Assembly: GCA_902601705.1 (NCBI GenBank)
Contig: CACKNV010000006.1
Span: 1-64,000, forward strand
DNA length: 64,000 nucleotides
Origin: an uncultured Pelagibacteraceae bacterium
GTDB lineage: Bacteria > Pseudomonadota > Alphaproteobacteria > Pelagibacterales > Pelagibacteraceae
Direction of reading: 5' to 3'
Shown: positions 60,180-64,000 of the stretch, piece after piece
Layout: each line of letters opens with the position of its first letter
Position numbering within the stretch: position 1 is the first letter of the stretch
Notes under the pieces: model-generated
Databases searched by the model: none
Told to the model about the DNA's origin: nothing
The model's input: the letters and a program-made list of their open reading frames with translations, nothing else
Program-made: the position numbers and the translations under genes

Positions 60180-61031
60180 ATGAGTTTAAAATTAGCCCCA
60201 TCAGATTACGAAATATACATTCCATTAGGTGAATGGATTGAAGGAAATATTAAAGAGTGGCTATTTGAACAACGGCCACTCTTTAAAAAAATCTCAGCCC
60301 CAATTGATACTGTTCTAAATAGCCTAGATTCACTTTTTAACTTTATTCCTTTTCCAATAATACTTTTGATATTTGTAATTTTTGCTTACAGAACAAATGG
60401 AATTAAATTCGCAATATTTTCTTTTTTAAGTTTACTTTTTATTGATCTTGTTGACCTATGGTCAGAAAGCATGACCACGCTTGCAATGATTTTTACTGCT
60501 GTTTTATTTTGTATGTTAATAGGAATTCCTCTTGGCATCATTGCTTCAAGAAGCAATACTTTTGAAATTATTTTACGCCCAATACTTGATATAATGCAAA
60601 CGATACCAAGTTTCGTTTATTTAATACCAGTTGTTATGCTTTTTGGAGTTGGTTTGACTCCTGGAGTAGTCGCTACAATAATATTTGCCTTACCACCAAT
60701 TATTCGATTAACAAATTTGGGTATTAGGCAAGTCGGTAAAGGTTTTAAAGAGGCAGGATCAAGTCTAGGACTTACAAAATTTTTAATATTAATTAAAATT
60801 GAAATACCTTTGTCTTTAAAAACTATAATGGCAGGAGTTAATCAAACTTTGATGCTTGCATTGTCGATGGTAGTTATTGCAGCTCTTATAGGAGCCGGAG
60901 GACTAGGTTTAACTGTATATATCGCCCTGGGAAGACTTGATGTAGGCTCAGCAGTTATTGGTGGAACGGGGATTGTTATTTTAGCAATTATTTTAGATAG
61001 AATTACGCAAAAAATAATTAAATCACACTAA
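60180..61031 (+). CDS. proW: glycine betaine/proline ABC permease
   Basis: A 283-residue permease of the ProW type with seven or so helices: an N-terminal cytoplasmic stretch, MTTLAMIFTAVLFCMLIGIPLGII, PILDIMQTIPSFVYLIPVVMLFG and the coupling motif KEAGSSLGLTKFLILIKIEIPLSLKTIMAGVNQ. Partner of the preceding binding protein. Its end overlaps the 3' end of the homocysteine methyltransferase gene on the other strand by nine bases, so no ATPase gene can follow directly. Confidence 0.92.
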   Translation: MSLKLAPSDYEIYIPLGEWIEGNIKEWLFEQRPLFKKISAPIDTVLNSLDSLFNFIPFPIILLIFVIFAYRTNGIKFAIFSFLSLLFIDLVDLWSESMTTLAMIFTAVLFCMLIGIPLGIIASRSNTFEIILRPILDIMQTIPSFVYLIPVVMLFGVGLTPGVVATIIFALPPIIRLTNLGIRQVGKGFKEAGSSLGLTKFLILIKIEIPLSLKTIMAGVNQTLMLALSMVVIAALIGAGGLGLTVYIALGRLDVGSAVIGGTGIVILAIILDRITQKIIKSH

Positions 61032-61931
61032 AGATTTTAATTTTTTAATATGTTTTGGAGTAATTTCACAACAACCTCCAATAATTTTAGCTCCTTTGTT
61101 CTTTAATTTTTTACAAATTTCAAGAAACTTTTTAGGAGTAAGATCTTTTCTTTTTCCAAGTTGAACTTTAGGATTGTTCGAGTCGGGCTTCCAACCTGGC
61201 GGAATGTGTTCAAAAGCATTAATTTTAAATCCAAATGGAACTTTAAGTTTTTTTGCATCTTTCATCACTTCATTTAAATCTTCAAATGAAACACAAGAGG
61301 CCATAATTCCAATAGGATTATATTTTTGAACTTTTTTTGCAACAGTTATAAATTTTTCACCTGAGGGTAATAACCCTTTGCTCCTAATGTGGATACCGAC
61401 TAAAATTTTTTTCTTATATTCTTTAATTGCACTCAACCCTAATGAACACTCTTTCCAGCTACTCATTACATCTAAATAAAAGAAATCAACATATGGATTG
61501 AGATATTTTGCTTGGGATTTAAAACTTTCTTTAATAAAGTTAAGATCTTTTCCAAGATCAGCAAAATAAGTAAAATTTTGAGGTGGCAGACTTCCAGCAA
61601 TCAAAACTTTTTTCTTGGAGATAACTACAGCCCTTTTTGCAAGTTTTCCTGCTAGTACGTTCAGATTTTTATATTCTTTTACTAAACCATTTTCGATGAG
61701 CCTTCTTTTTCTGCTACCAAAACTATTCGTTACTATAATTTCTGCTCCGGCTTTAATGAAGTCTAGATGAGTTTTGACAACTATTTTATGGTATTTCTTT
61801 TTATACAATGCTGAGGCCCCCCACAAAGTTCCATGAGGTTTCACACCTCGGTTTAGAAGCTCCTGGCCCATACCCCCATCTAAAATTCTAGTTTGTTGAA
61901 AAAAATTATTATCCAGAAATTTCAATTCCAA
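61023..61931 (-). CDS. homocysteine S-methyltransferase family protein
   Basis: A 302-residue zinc methyltransferase: ILDGGMGQELLNRGV at the N-terminus, IIVTNSFGSRKRRLIENG, the first zinc cysteine in GIMASCVSFEDL, and the paired cysteines in IIGGCCEITPKHI. This is the BHMT/Mmt family, methylating homocysteine from betaine, S-methylmethionine or a similar donor. The nearby betaine-type transporter supports betaine as donor (inference). No SAM riboswitch lies ahead, since its start overlaps the small membrane protein gene by 23 bases. Confidence 0.87.
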   Translation of the reverse strand: MELKFLDNNFFQQTRILDGGMGQELLNRGVKPHGTLWGASALYKKKYHKIVVKTHLDFIKAGAEIIVTNSFGSRKRRLIENGLVKEYKNLNVLAGKLAKRAVVISKKKVLIAGSLPPQNFTYFADLGKDLNFIKESFKSQAKYLNPYVDFFYLDVMSSWKECSLGLSAIKEYKKKILVGIHIRSKGLLPSGEKFITVAKKVQKYNPIGIMASCVSFEDLNEVMKDAKKLKVPFGFKINAFEHIPPGWKPDSNNPKVQLGKRKDLTPKKFLEICKKLKNKGAKIIGGCCEITPKHIKKLKSLV

Positions 61932-62094
61932 AAAAAGTAGATATAAAAACTATGATTGCAAAAATAGCAAACCACATAAACCATTGAGATGCCACTTTGA
62001 CCAAGGAACCTTTATCAATACCTTTCCAAGGCATAAAAGTGTATGTAGCAAGTGTAACTAAGATTAAAAACAAAAGTAAATTAGTTAAAGTCAT
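61909..62094 (-). CDS. 61-aa two-helix membrane protein
   Basis: A 61-residue protein with two hydrophobic helices (LTNLLLFLILVTLATYTFM and WFMWFAIFAIIVFISTFFGI) and a short polar loop GIDKGSLVKVASQ. No family recognised. It follows prpC directly (no gap) and overlaps the methyltransferase start by 23 bases, so it is part of a prpB-prpC-small protein-methyltransferase run. Confidence 0.72.
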   Translation of the reverse strand: MTLTNLLLFLILVTLATYTFMPWKGIDKGSLVKVASQWFMWFAIFAIIVFISTFFGIEISG

Positions 62095-63219
62095 TTATCT
62101 TTGATTCAACAACATTACTTCTCTTACTTCAGCGCCTCTATATTTGGATAAAGGTCTAATTAGTTTGTTAGAAGCATGTTGTTCCATGATGTGTGCTGAC
62201 CAACCAGTTATTCGCGACATCACGAAAATTGGTGTATAAAAATCAATATCTATTCCCATCATGTAATAAGTTGGACCACAAGGGAAATCCACATTAGGAT
62301 ATATTTTCTTTTTATCTACCATAACCTTTTCTAAAATTTCATAAATTCTTGTATATTTTTCTTTTTTTAAAAGCTTAGCCACTTTGAACATATAATGTTT
62401 CATCGTAGGGACTCTAGAGTCTCCTGTCCTATAAACTCTGTGACCAAATCCCATTACAACTTTCTTTTTATCTAATGCGTTTTCAATCCAAGCTTTAGCT
62501 TTTTCTGGTTTTCCTATTTCTTTCATCATATGCATTACAGCTTCATTTGCCCCACCATGTAATGGACCTTTTAGGGAAGCTATGGCTCCAGTGATAGCAC
62601 CGTGTAAATCTGATAAGCTTGATGTAATTGTTCTAGCAGTAAAAGTTGAGACGTTAAAACTATGCTCAGCATATAAAATTAATGAGATATCAAATGCTCT
62701 GACTATTTCTTTATCTGGCACTTTATTAAACATCATTTTAAAGAAATTTTCTGAGAAAGATAAATTTTTACTTGGGGAGATTATACTTTTACCTTTTCTT
62801 GCTCTAAAATACGCAGCAACTGCAGTAGGAGTTTTTGCAAAAATTCTCATTGCTTTTCTCATGTTTGCTTTAGGAGAATTATCTTTGGTATCTTTATCTT
62901 CTAATGCCATCAAACTTACACAAGTTCTAATAACATCCATAGGATGAGCATTTTTTGGCATCTTTTTAATATCGTTTAATATTTGTTTTGAAAGTTTTCT
63001 CTCAGATCTTTCTTGTTTTATAAATTTTTTTAGCTGGTTTTTATTTGGAAGTTCACCATTAAGAACAAGATATGCAACTTCCTCGAAATCACATTTATCA
63101 CAAAGTTCTTGAACTGTATAACCTCTGTATGTAAGTGCGCTTAACTCAGGAACTACGTGCGAAATCGTCGTTTCATCAACAACTATACCAAGCAATCCTT
63201 TTTTAATTTCTTCACTCAT
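62095..63219 (-). CDS. prpC: 2-methylcitrate synthase
   Basis: A 374-residue citrate-synthase-fold enzyme. Catalytic residues are in GPLHGGANEAVM (His), GFGHRVYRTGDSR (His) and the Asp of PNVDFPCGPTYYMMGI. LTYRGYTVQELCDKCDFEEVAYLVLNGELP is the small-synthase N-terminus. The length and neighbourhood with PrpB favour methylcitrate over citrate synthase. It condenses propionyl-CoA with oxaloacetate. The start shares one base with the prpB stop. Confidence 0.9.
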   Translation of the reverse strand: MSEEIKKGLLGIVVDETTISHVVPELSALTYRGYTVQELCDKCDFEEVAYLVLNGELPNKNQLKKFIKQERSERKLSKQILNDIKKMPKNAHPMDVIRTCVSLMALEDKDTKDNSPKANMRKAMRIFAKTPTAVAAYFRARKGKSIISPSKNLSFSENFFKMMFNKVPDKEIVRAFDISLILYAEHSFNVSTFTARTITSSLSDLHGAITGAIASLKGPLHGGANEAVMHMMKEIGKPEKAKAWIENALDKKKVVMGFGHRVYRTGDSRVPTMKHYMFKVAKLLKKEKYTRIYEILEKVMVDKKKIYPNVDFPCGPTYYMMGIDIDFYTPIFVMSRITGWSAHIMEQHASNKLIRPLSKYRGAEVREVMLLNQR

Positions 63220-64000
63220 TATTCATGTCCCTCTGTTGAAAAATCAGTAATTTTTTTATCTGGGGTATTGTATTTCTCATATTCTACTAACTCGTACAAC
63301 CTTTTTCTAGTCTGCATTTTGTCAATAATATTGTTTTGATGACCATCATTAAATATAGATTTTAAACCTATTTCTACATTTTGCATTGCAAGACGTTGCG
63401 TGCTCACAGGATAAATTACAAGGTTATAACCTAAATTTTCTAATTGTTTTTTATCTAACAACTTAGATTTTCCAAACTCAGTCATGTTAGCTAGCAAGTA
63501 CCCTTTAGCTGCTTTTCTAACTTTTTCAAATTCACTTTCATCTTTCATGGCTTCAGGAAAAATCATATCAGCTCCAGCATCTTCATAAGCTTTAATCCTC
63601 TCTAAAGTTTTATCTAATCCTTCAACGGAATTAGCATCTGTTCTAGCTATAATTAAAAAATTTTTATCTTTTCTTGCTTTAACAGATTCTTGAATTTTTT
63701 TTATCATTTCTTCTTTAGAAACAAGTTCTTTATTATCTAAATGGCCACATCTTTTTTCAGCTATTTGATCTTCTAAATGACATCCAGCTAAACCTTTGTT
63801 TTCAAAAATCTCAATTGTTTTTTTACAATTTCCAAATCCAGTATCTATATCGACTATTGTCGGTAGATCAGTAACTCTCGCTATTTGATTGCTTCTATAA
63901 CTTACTTGCTCTAAAGTTGTTAAGCCAATATCAGGTAAACCTAGATCGTTTGACATAACTCCACCTGAAACATAAACACCATCAAAACCTATTTCGGCAA
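63219..64000 (-). CDS. prpB: 2-methylisocitrate lyase (5' end outside the window)
   Basis: The C-terminal 260 residues of an isocitrate lyase/PEP mutase family enzyme; the frame is open to the window edge (GFDGVYVSGGVM lies before the first internal Met). GLPDIGLTTLEQVSY, DIDTGFGN, the active-site EKRCGHLDNKELVS with its cysteine, and ARTDANSVEGLD are the PrpB signature. It splits methylisocitrate to pyruvate and succinate. The true start is beyond 64000, so the ATG at 63956 is internal. Confidence 0.92.
   Translation of the reverse strand, partial: AEIGFDGVYVSGGVMSNDLGLPDIGLTTLEQVSYRSNQIARVTDLPTIVDIDTGFGNCKKTIEIFENKGLAGCHLEDQIAEKRCGHLDNKELVSKEEMIKKIQESVKARKDKNFLIIARTDANSVEGLDKTLERIKAYEDAGADMIFPEAMKDESEFEKVRKAAKGYLLANMTEFGKSKLLDKKQLENLGYNLVIYPVSTQRLAMQNVEIGLKSIFNDGHQNNIIDKMQTRKRLYELVEYEKYNTPDKKITDFSTEGHE

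Overview
The window looks like a streamlined, AT-rich marine alphaproteobacterium of the SAR11/Pelagibacterales type. This is inferred from the strongly A/T-biased codon use, spacers of only a few bases, lysine/asparagine/isoleucine-rich proteins and the gene content: tandem ammonium transporters, an AcuI-type acryloyl-CoA reductase, glycine-betaine uptake, PrpBC, and an omega subunit with an acidic tail. No phage, insertion sequence or CRISPR array is visible. One tRNA gene and one convincing unassigned structured RNA are present.

Layout. 1-5.7 kb: end of an upstream gene, DUF2237, a 2OG-Fe(II) oxygenase-like protein, hisI, then folE, acuI, a LysR regulator, rseP and an HU gene. 5.8-8.6 kb: two tandem amt genes, each closed by a strong terminator. 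8.6-13.9 kb: glycosyltransferase-like protein, rhodanese, DsbA-like isomerase, Aba4-like membrane protein, recX, a 47-aa membrane protein, cysQ, DUF3553 and mnmA. 13.98-14.17 kb: a multi-helix RNA with GNRA-capped hairpins. 14.2-22.3 kb: membrane protein with an upstream 27-aa very basic peptide, metC-like lyase, MFS, a CADD-type para-aminobenzoate synthase candidate, two TauE/SafE proteins, M23 peptidase, TerC/YjbE, enoyl-CoA hydratase.

22.4-24.7 kb: an operon of seven very small genes (secreted two-cysteine protein, DUF1330, two unknowns, a four-helix membrane protein, a monooxygenase-like barrel and a GYD protein) that I regard as the best candidate for an undescribed system. 24.7-29.3 kb: methyltransferase, serine hydrolase, phosphate acyltransferase, omega-aminotransferase. 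29.4-34.4 kb: tRNA-Met followed by a dTDP-rhamnose/glycan block. 34.4-39.8 kb: apt, mtnP, tautomerase, mtnA, a FucA-like aldolase and a fused SpeD-SpeE protein, which together read as polyamine synthesis coupled to salvage of its methylthioadenosine by-product.

39.8-50.6 kb: glycosyltransferases, redoxin, gamma carbonic anhydrase, polysaccharide-lyase-like protein, PNPOx-like and hydroxyisobutyrate-dehydrogenase-like proteins, MFS, rpoZ, dusA, TauE/SafE, phosphomannomutase. 50.8-53.8 kb: nrdA-nrdB behind a good promoter and inverted repeats. 53.8-56.1 kb: Anbu proteasome homologue divergent from its ATP-grasp partner, without the other usual Anbu-locus genes. 56.1-59.1 kb: znuA/znuCB/zur around a tandem palindromic operator. 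59.2-64.0 kb: betaine-type proX-proW, homocysteine methyltransferase, a small membrane protein, prpC and the interrupted prpB.
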